In this document: piece after piece, positions 24,931-36,838 of the stretch
Numbering within the stretch: position 1 is the stretch's first letter
Layout: every line of letters begins with the position of its first letter
DNA from: Closterium sp. NIES-65
Lineage: Eukaryota; Streptophyta; Zygnematophyceae; Desmidiales; Closteriaceae
Length of the DNA stretch: 64,000 bases
NCBI GenBank assembly: GCA_948144175.1
Contig: CANXME010001298.1
Span: 496,001 to 560,000 of the forward strand
Reading direction: 5' to 3'
Program-made: the position numbers and the translations under genes
Notes under the pieces: generated by a model
What the model was told of the DNA's origin: nothing
Seen by the model: only the letters and a program-made list of their open reading frames with translations
Databases searched by the model: none

Positions 24931-26530
24931 TTAGCCACCGGCGATGCCCTTGGCCGGCGCCGAAGGCGACGCTCCACTACTCCCCTCATCGCCGGAGGTC
25001 GACACGGGAGTCAGCCCGCGCAGGTCGGCCACAAGGGGAGGGGCAAGGGTCGTAGGGGGAGAAGGGGAAGGAGGACGGACAAACTCGGCGTCCTCATTAG
25101 CAAGCTCACCGACCTCGGTGAGCAGTGGCAGCGTCGCCGTCGAGGTGTCGGTCGGTGGGGTGGTCGGCGTCCGTTCAGACACCGGCCCGTGCTCCAACTT
25201 CCAGACCTCCAGCGACATATCCTCGTAGAACACCACGTCCAACGTGGTGACCACCCGGTTGTTGGCGATGTCGAGGAGCTCCCAGCCCTTGCTCTCTTCC
25301 GACACGCCGAGGTGAAGGCCCCACCTGGCCTTCGGCTTCAACTTCCCACCACGCTACTGCTCGGGGACCAAGAACTGCGCCATGCAGCCCCACACCCACG
25401 CCAGCGACAAGTCAGGCTTCGTCCCGGTGAGCAGCTGGTACGGCGTCGTCTCTGGCGGCAGCGTCGACCTCTCAAGGCAGTTGCTAACCCAGCGGCCTGC
25501 TGCAGAGCAAGGTGCCACCAGTGGTGCTGTACGCCCATGTGCAGTAGCATCGTCCTCACCGACTCCACCACCGTCCTCATCTCCCGCTCCGCCATGCCGT
25601 TCTGCTGGGGGTGTACGGGCAGGTAAGGCCATGGACGATCCCCTTGCCATCCACGAAGTCGGTGAACTTCTTCCGAGGAAATCCCCTCCTCGGTCTGAGC
25701 GCAGCATCAGCAGTGACCTCTTCACCTGCCTCTCCACCAACACCAGCCACTTCTGGAACTCCAGCAGCACATCCGACTTCTTGGCGACCGGCCTCACCCA
25801 CACGTAGCGGGTCTTGTGGTCCTTGAGCAGCAAGAAGTACAAGCTACCGTCCTTGGCAGCCACGCGGAACGGCCCGCACAGGTCGTTGTGCACGACGGCC
25901 AGTACGTCGTCGGTGTCGGAGCCTTGGTTGGGGAAGGTGTGCTGCGCCAGCTTCCCGCCGACACACGAGACGCACGGTGAGTTGGCGCCCGACATTGACT
26001 TGAGGTCCAGCCCGGTGGCGACCTCGTGCTTCGCCGAGCTCCGGATGGTGTCCATGCCGATGTGAGCAAGCCTCACATGCAGCCTGTCGGGCGTCGACCT
26101 CGTCGCTGAAACTATCGCCGGCAGAGCCACGACCCCCGTCGAGGGCGACGTCGACCTCGTGGAGCAGGGACGCAGGTCGGTGCAGAGGACTCGCCCCGTG
26201 TAGGACGCCCGACCAAGGACGTCTCCCGCTGCCGAGACGAGCAACATCCCGTCGCCATCCTCCTGCAGCTTCACGCTGTGCTCCTTCAGCTGCCCCGCCG
26301 AGAGTAGGTTCGCTCGCACACCAGGGACTTAGAGCACGTCGGGGATGAGCACCTGTTTCCCGGCCTCCCCTCACAGAGCGAGAGTGCCGCGGCCCTGGAC
26401 GTCCTGCAACACCCCATTGAAGCCGCGCACGTGCTTCACGTCGCTGCTCGGCCCCAAGTGGACAAAGGCCTCCTTTGTCCCCATCAGGTGGTGCGAACAG
26501 CCGCTGTCGAGCAGGAGCACCGCCGGGTTT
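24931..26530 (-). pseudogene. Element F protease and integrase
   Basis: The protease core LLLDSGCSHH lies near 26,490-26,520. The zinc-binding start of integrase (RLAHIGMDTI ... CVSCVGGK) and catalytic Asp residues in HNDLCGPF and LRSDRGGDF are in one frame (25354-26319). That frame is lost before the Glu; the remainder, including the MKPKARWGLHLGVS C-terminal part, is in other frames down to 24931. An Asp-rich, Pro-rich linker follows. Confidence 0.82.
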
Positions 26531-26579
26531 GCCTGCACAGCTGCCGCCACAGCCTAGAAGTCCTCGCCGGCCTCCGGCG

Positions 26580-27841
26580 TCAGCGAGACGGTCGGCTCCA
26601 CGACGCCGACCAACGAGCACGATGCCGCCTCGTCGTCTCGCCCCTTGCGTCCTTCGCCGAGATCGACTTCATCGACTGCTTTTCCTTGCGCGACTTACTT
26701 TCCCGGTGAGGGCGACGTCTAGCCGATCTCCCTGGGCCTCCCTTGGCGTCATCGTCATCCGAGCCACTATGGTCGGGGCACTCGAAGGAGAGGTGGTCAG
26801 GGTTGTGGCAGATCCAGCACGCCCGACGCCGACTTCCTCCTCCTTGACTACCACTCGTAGCCGACTTGTGCTTGTCGGCGTCCTTCGCCGGCTTCCACCC
26901 GCTGCTACCACCGCCGCCAGGCTGCCTACGCTGCCCTGGTCGGCCACCTTGCTTCGCCAAGGCGACGAAGTTTGCCTGCGCCAAGAGCTCCTGGGACCGC
27001 TCAGCCTCCTGCATTGTCTCGTCCTGCAGGATGTACGAGGTCAAGTTGTCCTCGTTGAGCGTCGCCCTCGCGCTCGGCGCCATTAACAGCCGCTTCAGGA
27101 GGTTGTAGCTGCTTGAGAGTCCCTGCATGACGTGCGTGCTATACGACGCTGTCGGGTACTGCGCACCGGCCATCCTGATGGTGGCGAGAATTCGCCGAGC
27201 TCAGCTGCATTCGTTGGTCGCCTTCTCCTCGTCGCCCATACGCAGGTGCGACAGCTGCCCCTCAAGCTGGGCGATGAACAAGTCGTCAGTGACCTGGTAC
27301 GTCGACTCGATGAAGTGCCATGCCCGGTGGCCGGCGTCGAGGTACTCCCTACACCACTTCAGGGCGATCTGCACGCCCAGCGAGCAGCACTGCGAAAAAA
27401 CCGTGAAGGTCAGCAGCTGCACGTCGCGAAACTCTGCTCGCAAGTTGCTACGGTGCTCCTCCGGCGTCGCCACGGTCCCTCGGGCGAAGCCGATCAGCCC
27501 GGCCATCTCCAGCTGGGGCTCGATGGCTTCCTTCCAGGTGAGTATGTGTGGTCGACCAACGAGCGGCGGGGTGACCAAGATCTTGTTCGGCGTAAACTTG
27601 AAGTAGCCGTAGCTCCGTGCAATCCCGCCCGCTGCCACGTGGGTCGCCGACATCGGCGACAGCCCGCTTCGTCGACCTCCGACGTCGCCCTGCGAGGGTA
27701 CTCCTTCGCCCACACGGAGCGGAGTCCAGTCTCAACAACCGCCCAAGGTATCGCCCTGTACTCCTGGGCCTCATGGCGTATCCTCGCATCCTCCAGCTGT
27801 GCCTCCAGGGTGTCCATCACATCTGAGTCACCTACCCGCAC
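26580..27841 (-). pseudogene. Element F gag
   Basis: Gag is spread over three frames. The middle part (27201-27713) has a copia capsid-like segment (ILTWKEAIEPQLEMAGL, WHFIESTYQVTDDLFIAQL). The C-terminal part (26580-27173) ends in a canonical CX2CX4HX4C knuckle (CWICHNPDHLSFEC, about 26,778-26,820) and a basic tail. At least two frameshifts are present. Confidence 0.8.
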
Positions 27842-27903
27842 GCTAGTGTATGCACGGTTGCCAGCCTACGAGCAACTTAGGTAAGTGACCACTACGTCGA
27901 CTT

Positions 27904-27947
27904 GACTGAAAGGTAAGTCGCGTGTTCGATCCACGCTCACCGCACCA
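27904..27947 (-). promoter_or_regulatory. tRNA-Phe primer binding site of element F
   Basis: Directly inside the 5' LTR the plus strand matches the 3' end of plant-type cytosolic tRNA-Phe, including the non-genomic CCA, for 31 nt (27917-27947, ending CTCACCGCACCA). Before this comes GACTGAA, the tRNA-Phe anticodon-loop sequence. Most LTR elements match only about 12-18 nt. The tRNA sequence is recalled, not searched. Confidence 0.8.
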
Positions 27948-28900
27948 TGCGGAGAAAACTCAAACCACGGGAGCTAGACTACAGGCTAGGCACGGGGTAG
28001 GAGGGATCTCTGCGTTCGTTCGTTCCTTAGTCGTTTCCTTGTGCGCACACTACTTGCTAGTTCACGCGGAGAATTGGCAAAAGTTCCACTAGGAAAAGTT
28101 CAGAACAATGATACAGAAAAAATGGTAGCAATCATGTTGGCAAGGCTGTCTACATCAGAGCTAGCATGCAAGTTGGCCAACTGCCAGCGTAGCATGGTCG
28201 ACCGCGTTCCAGCACGACTTGGTCGACTGCGCTCCAGTAGTGCAAAGTCGCGGCCTGCCAACGTCGCAGGTCGACGGCGTGCCAACGTTGCATTCGTAGA
28301 ACAGTAGTGCACCTACTTCGTAGGTGCTCGCAGATGATTGGCATGCTGTGCCTCGTCACCTGCACAGCGCACACACCAAATTAACCTCGTGCTGACAAAT
28401 GCATCCGATCAGCCACGTCGACCTCGGGATACCACCGCCGAGGTCGACCTCGCCACAAACACCTGGGCGACTGTCGCGTGCCTTTGCAAAACCTTGTCAC
28501 TCAGGTAACCAGGTCGACCGGGCAACCAGGTCGACCGGGCAACCACGTCGACCACCCAAGTCGACGACCACTTTGAGTCAACCTAATTAGGTAAACCACA
28601 CCCTTGGTCGACCAGCTCCAGGTCGACCAGCACATCTGTCAGCCGACCACACCCAGTCGGTTACCCCAGGTCGGCGTCACCAAGTCGACGCCCCTTCTAC
28701 GTCAGCGCCGACTTCCAGGCCGACCTCTTGAAGTAGGCGACCTCCCAAGTCGGCGGCATTGCAGTGGCCCCGTGCTTGTCGACCAGCTTGCCCAAGACGG
28801 CGTCGCCCACTGCTGCAAGTCGGCTGCACCTCCCGTACACCCAACCACGAAGTCGGCTCCACCCAAGCGAGGATGGGGCCAACAACAACTCCCGTTGATA
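27948..28900 (-). repeat. 5' LTR of element F
   Basis: 953 bp, starting TGCGGAGAAAAC and ending CGTTGATA (plus strand). Compared with the 3' LTR it has several short insertions and deletions around the GTCGACC repeats (about 28,505-28,640) and many substitutions. Its outer end reads TATCAACGG rather than TGTTAGG, so the terminal TG is mutated or the ends differ. Confidence 0.82.
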
Positions 28901-30830
28901 GGCACAAGCCCAAGAGCAGTGCAGAAACGCTGATGATCACTAGACCCAAGGGCCTTGGTGAAGTTATCAGCAGTTGGTCTGTGTGGCCACGTAAGCAAGA
29001 CAAAGCTGACCACGCTGTTCCAGCTTTCGCGCGAGTAAGTAATGGAGAGCAATGCGCTTCGTTCTATGCTCTAGTCTCTGGTTCTAACACAAGGCAATCA
29101 TGGCCTTGTTGTTGACGTATAGAACTAGAGGAGAACGAGGCCGCTCACTCAAGTCGGTCAGCAAGTAGGTCAGCCAGCAGAGCTCCTGTGCAGCCATAGC
29201 CCTAGCGTAGATCTCGACCTCACAGTTGGAACTAAGTACAGAAGAAGAGCGGGTGGACCTCCACGAGATAGAACTAGTGCCAAGGCTGAAACTGTACCCC
29301 TGTGGCGAGCGATGAGTAGTCTGGTCGTCAGCCCAAGAAGCATCGAGTGACCGTTGAGAACAATGGAACCCCGTCCTCCAAGGACGAGCCCCATGCCGAA
29401 TGTACTCCACACATAACACAATAGCCTCTTCGTAGCTTCCCAGTGCACCTTTCGGTGTCTACCGGGAGCCACGTAGCGAGCTATGAGGCTGAGAGGGTAT
29501 GCGAGGTCAGGTTGTGTGCACGTCATTGGGTACATGAGGCAACCCACAAGCTCTGGGTACGAACCACTCGGCTCTATCATCTCGTTTGAAGGTGGAGCTG
29601 AGAGCGAGTGGTCAGTAGACAAAAGAGTGGGCTGTGGCGAGGAGAACTGGAAGCTGAAGGGCTGAAGGACCTACTGCATCATGTGAGACTGAGTAAGGGT
29701 GATGGTGCGGCGTGCTCTGTCCCGGGTGATCTGCAAGCCAAGATAGCCCCGCAGCTCACCCAGGTCAGTGCAGGTGTGTCTCTCCTGCAACTCCACCTTC
29801 ATCAAGGCCAGACCCTCAGTGTCAGCAGTACCCAGAACCAAGTCGTCAACGTACACGAGAACGTAGAACGGCAGAGAAGACTTTGTGCGCAGAAACAGCA
29901 AAGGGTCAGCCATCGAGGGAGCGAATCCAAGAGCCGCAAGTGTAGTCCTCAGTATGTTGTGCCACTCACGCGGCACCTGTCGTATGCCGTAGACTTGTCG
30001 CCGTAGACTCTACTGGGTACCCTTAGGAAACGACCCAGTTAAGCCAGGTGGGCGGCGCAACCAGATAGCCTCGTGTAGGCTGCCCTGTAGGAAGGCTGTC
30101 GAGAAGTCGAGGAGTGCAGCTCGTAGTGACGCTGAGCTGCAACGTGCAGTAAAACCCGAAGAGTGGTCATCTTCGGGGTAGGGGAGGAGTCTGGAAGAAG
30201 TCAACCTCTTGGGCTGACTAAAGCCTCGTGCAACGTAACGCGCCTTGAAGACAGGTAGGGAACCCGGCGGCCACTTTACCCTGAAAATCCACGTGTCATC
30301 GACTATGTTCGCCCCAGGTGGGGGAACCTCGTCGACGTAGGTGCCTGTGGTTCCAGGAAGCCATCTCTGCGTCCATGGCTATCTGCCACTGAGAGGAGTA
30401 CAAACCCGTGATTGCCTCGGCGTAAGTGCGCAGGGTCGGGATGTCCAGTGCATCCGGGTCTCCCTTAGGGCAAAGTAGCGTGGACGCGAGATGAGGTGCA
30501 GCTGCCGCTAGGCACTCGAGCTCAAACTGCCTGTCGTCAAGAACGTCACAGCCAAGGGCAAGCTCTCCCCCGACGGACGGAGGACAGGAAGAGTATAAAA
30601 CGAGACTCGCAGCGTAGTCAAGGCAGCACAAAGCAGCAAAGTCAACAAGCTCAGCAACTAAGGCGGATGTAGCAGCAGACTCAAAAGTAGGGTCATTCAC
30701 AACCGTGGCAAGGAGACGAGTGACAGTCAAACTGGCAGTACGGACAAGGTCTGACTCAGGGTCAGGAACGTGAGGAAGAGAAGACACAGGGGGTGACGGT
30801 AGGACAACACAATGTCAAACAGAGGAAGGA
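28901..30830 (-). pseudogene. Element E reverse transcriptase and RNase H
   Basis: From right to left: the acidic segment before RT (SLPHVPDPESDLVRTAS, 30,740-30,787), RT with a disrupted first half (stops and frameshifts near 30,200-30,300; FSTAFLQGSLHEAIW at about 30,100), YVDDLVLGTADTEG near 29,840, then RNase H with the SSNCEVEIYAR and YVNNKAM remnants (Asp to Asn in the latter). It is continued by the last codons left of F (21,794-21,820). TAG at 30,014-30,016 replaces a TGG. Confidence 0.8.
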
Positions 30831-32250
30831 CGAAGTGCCATGATGTGTGTGCCAGGGATAGGTGGAGGACGAGGACACACAGTGCGGCGAGAACGGACAG
30901 GCGTGACAGGACGCGACGCAGGCTTTCTACGCTCAGTGAAGGACTCTATCACCACAGTGTGAGGAGCAAGAGCAGGCAGTGGAGAGCTAGGCAGTAGCTG
31001 TGGCTGAGACTGGACAGTCGGTGGGAACAGTAACGGAGGATTAGAACCAGTTACCGGGAGCTTAGTAGCAGCAGGTAGGAAACTGAGAAGGTGACAGATC
31101 GTAGACTGCTGCGGCTGAGTAGTCGCACCCCCAAAAACTCTAGCTCTAGTAGCAATAGCACCCCCGGAACCAGTACCTCCAGCTCCACCACTGGGACTGC
31201 CCCAACGGATAGCCCACTTGCAAAGCTTCTGCGGCGAGAGCGACTCCTATCGACTAGTACCACCTGCTCCAGTACCTCAAGTAGCACCTCCAGTGGCAGC
31301 ACCGCCAGTACCCCCAACCCGCGGAACGACGGCACTAGCACCTATAGGGCCAGCACCTCCAGTACCTACAGCAGCACCTGTGCCTCCAGTATCAGGACGT
31401 CCAGCATGGCCAAATTCATGTACACCAGCACTAGCACTTCCAGGGCCAGCACCTCCAGAACCTCCAGTAGCACCTGTGCCTCCAGTACCAGTACTTCCAG
31501 CAACATCGAACTCCAGGAAGACCAGGGCCAGCACCTCCAGGGCCAGCACCTCCAGAACCTGCACCTCCAGCACGTCCGGCGCCACCACCACGACTGCCCG
31601 CAACAGCACCTCCAGTACCTCTAGTAGCACCTGTAGTCCCAGCACCTCCAGCTCTAGCTGTACGAGCACGTCTAGCTCCGCCACCAGGGATGCCCCACTG
31701 TACAGCCCATTCACGAAGCCGCTCCGGTGAGAGAGTCTCCTACCGACGTACACCAATGCCACCAGTACTAGCAACCCCAGTACCACCAGTAGCAGAACCT
31801 CCAGCTCTAGCAGTCCCAGCACCTACAGCTCCAGCAGTCCCAATACCTCCCGCTTGAAGATGGCTAGCTCCACCACCAGGGCTGCCCCACTGGACAGCCC
31901 ACTCGCGAAGCCTCTTTAGCGAAAGAGCCTCCTGCCGACTCGTACCAGGACCACCAGCACGAGCACCTCCAGTACCTCCTGTACCCAGAGGACACTCAGC
32001 ACCCCCAAAACCAGCACCCCCAGAGTCTGCGCCCCCATTGGCACCACCACATGCAGCACCAGAGTCCACAGCGACAGGCTGCAACGGCAGTGAAGGCGGT
32101 CGAGGTGGAAACCCAGGAGGGACCGCCAAGCGCGCAGAGTGGCGAGGGGTCACGGTGACAGCAGGAGTCGGGTCATTCCCCTCACCTGGGCCAAAGGTGT
32201 CAGAGGAGACCTCGACTGGCTCAACCAAGGGGAGCGGGTCAACGTGAGAC
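30831..32250 (-). repeat. Expanded Gly/Ala-rich linker of element E
   Basis: The segment between integrase and RT is about 1.4 kb here, built on degenerate CCAGTACCTCCAG-type repeats that read as Gly/Ala/Thr/Val-rich peptides. Three copies of a module resembling LSPxxLREWAVQWGxPGGGA occur near 31,200-31,250, 31,675-31,735 and 31,870-31,930. Frames change repeatedly. Confidence 0.65.
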
Positions 32251-33870
32251 ACACCTGAGGGAGCAGGACCCTGCGGGGGGAGTGGGGCTACCGGGGGGGG
32301 GGGGCGGAGACCAGTGCGAGAGGCGGGAGAGGCACGGGGGAACTGCGGTGGGGGTGGAGATGGTAGAAGCAGACAGTCTCGTCAAAATTGACGTCCTGGG
32401 AGGAGAGGAAATGATGAGAACCCGGGTGGTAAAACTGCCAGCCCGGGGCGTCGGTAGGGAAGACAAGAAAGACGCAGCGAAGAGTGCGGGGAGAGATCTT
32501 CCCCGCAGGAGGGTCGCGAACAAGCGAAAGGGCACCCCAGACCCAAAACGGCGACGCATAACCAACCTCGCCCGTCTACCGCAGAGTGGGAGAGGTCTCC
32601 GAGTGGGAGACACGGGGCCAAAGGTTTAGCTGCTTAGCAGCGTATCGGATCGCAAACGGCCACCGAAAAAGGGGAGCACCCGCATGGACGATGGAGGTGC
32701 GAGCAACCTCCATCACCCAATGCGGTGCTCTACAATCCCATTCTGCTGTGGAAAGGCCAGAGGCGTGAATGTCTGGCGGATGCCCTCGGCACCACAAAAG
32801 TCCTCGAGGAGGCTGGAGGAAAACTCACCACCTCGATCAGAGTGCAGTCGCAGGACCGGGAGGTCTTGCTGAAACCGAGCGCTAAGCTGGCGACGGACAG
32901 CGCAGATCCAGCGGAGCAGGACACTGCGGGCCTCCGCCTTGCTCGGTAAGGGGAAGATCGTGGTGTAGCGCGTGTAGTCGTCTACAACCAGCAAGAAGTA
33001 GCACTCTCCACCCTGTCCAGGGACTCGGGCTGGACCCCACACGTCCATGTGGAGGGTCTGCATAGGAGTTGTGGTCGGAAGAAACGAGGAGGAGTGAGGA
33101 GCAGCGCGCTACTGCCCCTTGATGCAGGGAAGGCACGGCAATACAAGCGACCTCGGGAGCGGGGGCAGGGACCTGGGAAGCCCAGAGACAAGGAGACGGG
33201 AGTGCATGACATGAAGACGTGGCAAGGAGGGGTGGCCAAGACGGTGGTGCCAGAGGAGAGTCTGGTGCATGAGGAGATGTCACGAGCAAGACGCAGCGAC
33301 CTCATTTGACGCAGCTACCTGACCTGACTCATCTACCAGTGCGGACTTAGTGGTCAATGTGTACAAGCCCGACCCAGGCCTCCGAATGAACGTGGCGAGG
33401 TGCTCACAGTGTGCGAGTCCGTACAGATCGCCACTAGCTTGCCTCCAGGCTGGGTGACAGTGACCCACTGGTCCTGGAGGACAAAGGTAGCCACCAAGTT
33501 CTTAGCGAACGAGGGGAGGTGGAGACCTGTAAGAGTACCTGAGGGGACTGCCGGACACGGGAGAAAAGTGGAGCCACGTGCAACGACGAGGTCACAGGTG
33601 GGGTCAGCTAGAGTGACAAGAATCGGGACTGTGTGTCAGAGGTCCACTGGTGATCCCCGATTGATCCTAGGGAAGGGTTACAGGCACGTTGGCCTGGGGG
33701 GTTATGGGCGCACTGACCCGCTACTTAACAAGCCCTTTTATCCCAATGGTCTAGTGGTTGGGATTCTGACACTGTGAGCGGTGTGACTGTGGTGCTGTCG
33801 CGAAAGAAGCAGCGAGACGCGCCTGAGTCTAGAGTGAAAGAGTGCAAGGCCTCCTCTGGCTCTGCACCTG
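32250..33870 (-). pseudogene. Element E integrase and protease
   Basis: Protease LDSGASRCFFRDS lies near 33,820. The integrase zinc region is frameshifted (33,000-33,300). The catalytic Asp segments HMDVWGPARV and LHSDRGGEFSSS are in 32713-33063, followed by QQNGIVEHRIG, where Ala-Glu-Arg has changed to Val-Glu-His so the Glu is retained. Frames change at 33,300, 32,720 and 32,600. Confidence 0.8.
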
Positions 33871-35257
33871 TGCTAGCTAAGTCACAAACACCTAGACTAG
33901 TAGCCTCAACACCACCAGGTCCCACTACACCCCCAGCACTAGTACTCCAAGCCCCTCCACCGGGGCTGCCCCAGGGTACCGCCCACTCACGACGCTGCTG
34001 TGGCAAAAGCGACTTCTGCCGAGGAGCACGGCTAGCTCTGCCACCGGGGTTGCCCCACCAGATTTCCCACTCGCAAAGCTGTTGTGGCGAGAGAGACTCC
34101 GGCACACTCAGCTGCCGCTGACGCAGGACAGTGATTGGGCCATGGTAGGCAGTGTCAGTCAGCAGTAGCGGCTCAAAGGGCTGAAGTAGCGACTGCAGCG
34201 GCGGTAGCTCGAACGGTAGGTGCAGTGGCAGCATTGGTGGGGCACTAGTGATAGCAACTGTAGGAGTGCGCACAGGCGGTAGCAAGGGCGGCAACGGCAG
34301 TTGGCAGCGGCCAGCAGCAGTGGCGGCAGCAGTGCAGCGCTCGCGGCAACAGTAGCGGCAACAGTGCAGCACTGGCGGCAACAGTAGCGGCAGCAGTGCG
34401 GCGCTGTCGGCAACTGTAGTGGCAGCAGGGCAGTGTTGGTGGCAGCCAGGCAGGGCAGGGCAGCGCTGAGCAGCGCGTGCAGGCAGGGCAGCAGTGGCAG
34501 CGGCTTGCAGCAGCACTGGCAGTGGCCGGAAGCAATGGGGGCAGCAGGGTAGCGTTGGCAGCGGCCAGGCACGGCAGGGCAGCGCTTAGCAGCGCGTGCA
34601 AGAAGGGCAGTAGTGGCAGCGGCTAGTAGCAGCAGCGGCTAGTATCAGCAGCGGCAGTGGCCAGCAATAGTGGCGGCAGCAGCAGGCAGCAGCTGCAGCT
34701 CGGCAGGGCGTGCAGGCAGGGCGCGCACAGGGAAGTGCGCGGGCAATTCGCGGGTCGCCGGCGTAGTGCAGGGCAGGCGCTCGTGGCCAGCGCAGGGCTG
34801 ACACGTGGGGCAGGACAGGTGCGCGCGGGCTGTACGGACTGCGCGTGGGCCTAACGTGGGTTGTACAGGCTGCGCGCGGGCCTGGAGCGGGCTGTACGGG
34901 CTGCGCGCGGCAGCAGGGCACAGGGCAGCGGGGCACTCGCGGGCGCATGGCAGCGGGGCAAGCGTGTCAGAATGTTATAATTGTCTAGCCTGTAGTGGGG
35001 TAATCTATAGCGAGTACAACCCAATTAGGGTTTCCTATATGTTTGCCAGCTGCTGCTAGTGCAACCCCTCTTCTTCATTCCTCATTCTTCACAAAGCGCG
35101 GGCTGTAAGGCAGCGCATAAGGCAGCGCGCGGGGCTCGATGTGAGCAAAAAAAAAATCGACGCGCCCTAGGGGCGCAATTCGGGCAGTGAAATGGGAGGA
35201 ACTAATGGTGGGCCCTCTTAAAGAACGGCCCTAAAGACCTAACTTCTCATAATATCA
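33871..35257 (-). repeat. Leader of element E and remnant of gag
   Basis: Two copies of an REWxxxWGxPGG module precede the protease (about 33,950-34,110). Beyond that, 34,150-34,690 is GGCAGCAGTGGCAGC-type repeats and 34,690-34,950 is GC-rich sequence with CGGGCTGTACGGGCTGCGCG units. The capsid part of gag seen in C, G and H is missing. A fragment resembling an LTR (TGTCAGAATGTTATAATTG ... AATTAGGGTTTCC) lies at 34,966-35,090 and looks like a solo or partial short-LTR copy on the plus strand. The primer binding site next to the LTR is degenerate (ACCTAACTTCTCATAATATCA). Confidence 0.6.
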
Positions 35258-35320
35258 TGTTAGAATTGATAGGAATGGCAGTACAGGCTAAACTATGCAA
35301 TATGATATAAAACTTTGACA
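35258..35320 (-). repeat. 5' LTR of element E, internally deleted
   Basis: 63 bp sharing both ends with the 133-bp 3' LTR (TGTTAGAAT ... GCTAAACTATGCAAT ... AACTTTGACA) but lacking the middle. GGTT follows at 35321-35324, matching 21409-21412. Confidence 0.7.
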
Positions 35321-35324
35321 GGTT

Positions 35325-35631
35325 CCGTCAAGATGATGTGCGGTGCGTGAATAGAGGCGTTCAATCTGCCCTCGTGCATTGTAGTTCGCCGCGTGTTGTC
35401 CGCCCTGTAACGAGACTGTACATGGTAAATCCATTAATGTAAATAGACAAATAGGTGTACCCCGTGTCTTCAAAATTTGTTGCCGCCATCATGTCCATCC
35501 AAACATATTTTCAAGCATTTGTAGAGAGTTCCCTGTGTCTTATAGTCAAAAGTATACGGTATAAGTATTTGCTCATGCCTTCACTCGTACCTTGTTGTTA
35601 CGGGTACAATGAATCGAGGTAGCGAGGATTG
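35325..35631. other. Spacer between elements E and G
   Basis: About 300 bp of AT-richer unique sequence. No gene or repeat recognised. Confidence 0.4.
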
Positions 35632-35768
35632 TGTCAAATTATAATATTGTGTAGGCTATAGTGGGGTAGCCCATATGGGGTACACATTTCTAGGGTTGCA
35701 TATTTGTATCACTTCCATTCCTTAGTCATTCATTCTCGTTCTACTTTTCTCATGGTATCAGAGCAGGT
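35632..35768 (+). repeat. 5' LTR of element G and primer binding site
   Basis: LTR 35632-35752 (TGTCAAATTATAAT ... CTTTTCTCA), with CTAGGGTTGC inside. It is followed by TGGTATCAGAGCAGGT (35753-35768), the canonical copia primer binding site. Confidence 0.88.
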
Positions 35769-35859
35769 TCCCCCTTGGGAACTGTGCCTAGGGCCCACCA
35801 CATCGAGTTTAAAAATTTTTTCTCTCCCGCCCGAGGCGCGCTCCGCCCGAGTCGCGCTC

Positions 35860-36680
35860 CGGGCTCTCACCTCGCCGAGCCGCCCTAGCGCCCCCCCCCC
35901 CTACGCCCTAGCAGCCCCTTCCCCTAGCGGCCCCGCCGCCCTTTAGTGCGGCCCCGCCGCCCGTCACAGCGGCCCCGACGCCCCGCATCGCGGCCCCGCC
36001 GCCCGTCTCTGCGGCCTCGCCGCCCGTCGCTGCGGCCCCGCCCCTACTCAGCGGCCCCGCCACCCTTCTCCTCAGCGGCCCCGTCGCCCTGCTCAGCGGC
36101 CCCGCCGCCCTACTCAGCGGCTCCGCTGCCCTTCTCCTCAGCGGACCCGCCGCCCTACTCAGCGGCCCCGCCGCCCTACTCAGCGGCCCCGCCGCCCTTC
36201 TTCTCAGCGGCCCCGCCGCCCTTCTCCTCAACGGCCCCGCCGCCCTACTCAGCGGCCCCGCCGCCCTTCTCCTCAGCGGCCCCGCCGCCCTACTCAGCGG
36301 CCCCGCCGCCCTTCTCCTCAGCGGCCCCGCCGCCCTTCTCCTCAGCGGCCCCGCCGCCCTGCTCAGCGCCCCCCCCCCCCCGCCCTACTCAGCGGCCCCG
36401 CCGCCCTTCTGCAGCGGCCTCGCCGCCCTTCTCAGCGGCCCAGCCGCCCCTTGCACCAGCGGCCCTGCCGCCCTACACCGCGCGCGCCGCCCGAGCCGCC
36501 CGAACCGCCCGAGCCTCCCGAGCCGCCCGACCTGCCCGAGCTGCCCGAGCCGCCCGAGCCGCCCGACTCTCCTGAGCCGCCCGAGCCGCCCGACCAGCCC
36601 GAGCCGCCCGAGCTACCCGAGCCGCCCGAGCCACCCGAGCCGCCTTAGCCGCCCGAGCCGCCTGAGGAGCCGAGCCGCTG
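35860..36680 (+). repeat. GC-rich leader of element G
   Basis: Tandem units of 15-24 bp built on GCGGCCCCGCCGCCC with CTTCTCCTCA or CTACTCA spacers (35,930-36,480), then GAGCCGCCC nonamers to 36,680. One frame reads as a Ser/Ala/Pro repeat, but the start and length are not conserved between relatives. Confidence 0.75.
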
Positions 36681-36838
36681 GTGCCACGGAGCCGCAGCTG
36701 CTGCAGTGCCGTCCGAGCAGCCGTGTTGCCGTGCTGCTGTACCGCTGAGCTGCCCGACCCGCCCTGCCTGGTGAGAGCACCGCTTCTGTCACTACACTGC
36801 CCCTGTCCTACAGTTGGTACTGCTAGTCCACTGTTGTC

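Larger units (their letters stand above)
21826..28900 (-). mobile_element. Copia element F, tRNA-Phe primed
   Basis: A 7.1-kb minus-strand element inside E, with a GGCAC target duplication (21821-21825 and 28901-28905). It has long LTRs (959 and 953 bp) and all copia domains in order: gag with zinc knuckle, protease, integrase, RT, RNase H. The E sequence is continuous if F and one GGCAC are removed. F differs from its neighbours in LTR length, primer, use of GTCGAC-rich sequence, and a YIDD rather than YVDD RT motif. LTR divergence and frameshifts throughout show it is defunct. Confidence 0.88.
21413..35320 (-). mobile_element. Old copia element E, split by element F
   Basis: Minus-strand element bounded by LTRs with matching ends (21413-21545, 133 bp; 35258-35320, 63 bp with an internal deletion) and a GGTT direct repeat outside both. 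Coding parts, right to left: leader, a short gag C-terminal remnant, protease, integrase, an expanded linker, RT, RNase H. F sits inside the last ten codons of RNase H. Many frameshifts and strongly diverged LTRs make it the oldest member of its family here. The main capsid part of gag is missing. Confidence 0.82.

Noticed and set aside
35946-36648. Ser/Ala/Pro-rich proteins in the leader of element G (and similar ones in C, D, E, H, K)
   Set aside because: GC-rich tandem repeats at the leader position; frame, start and length are not conserved among relatives.
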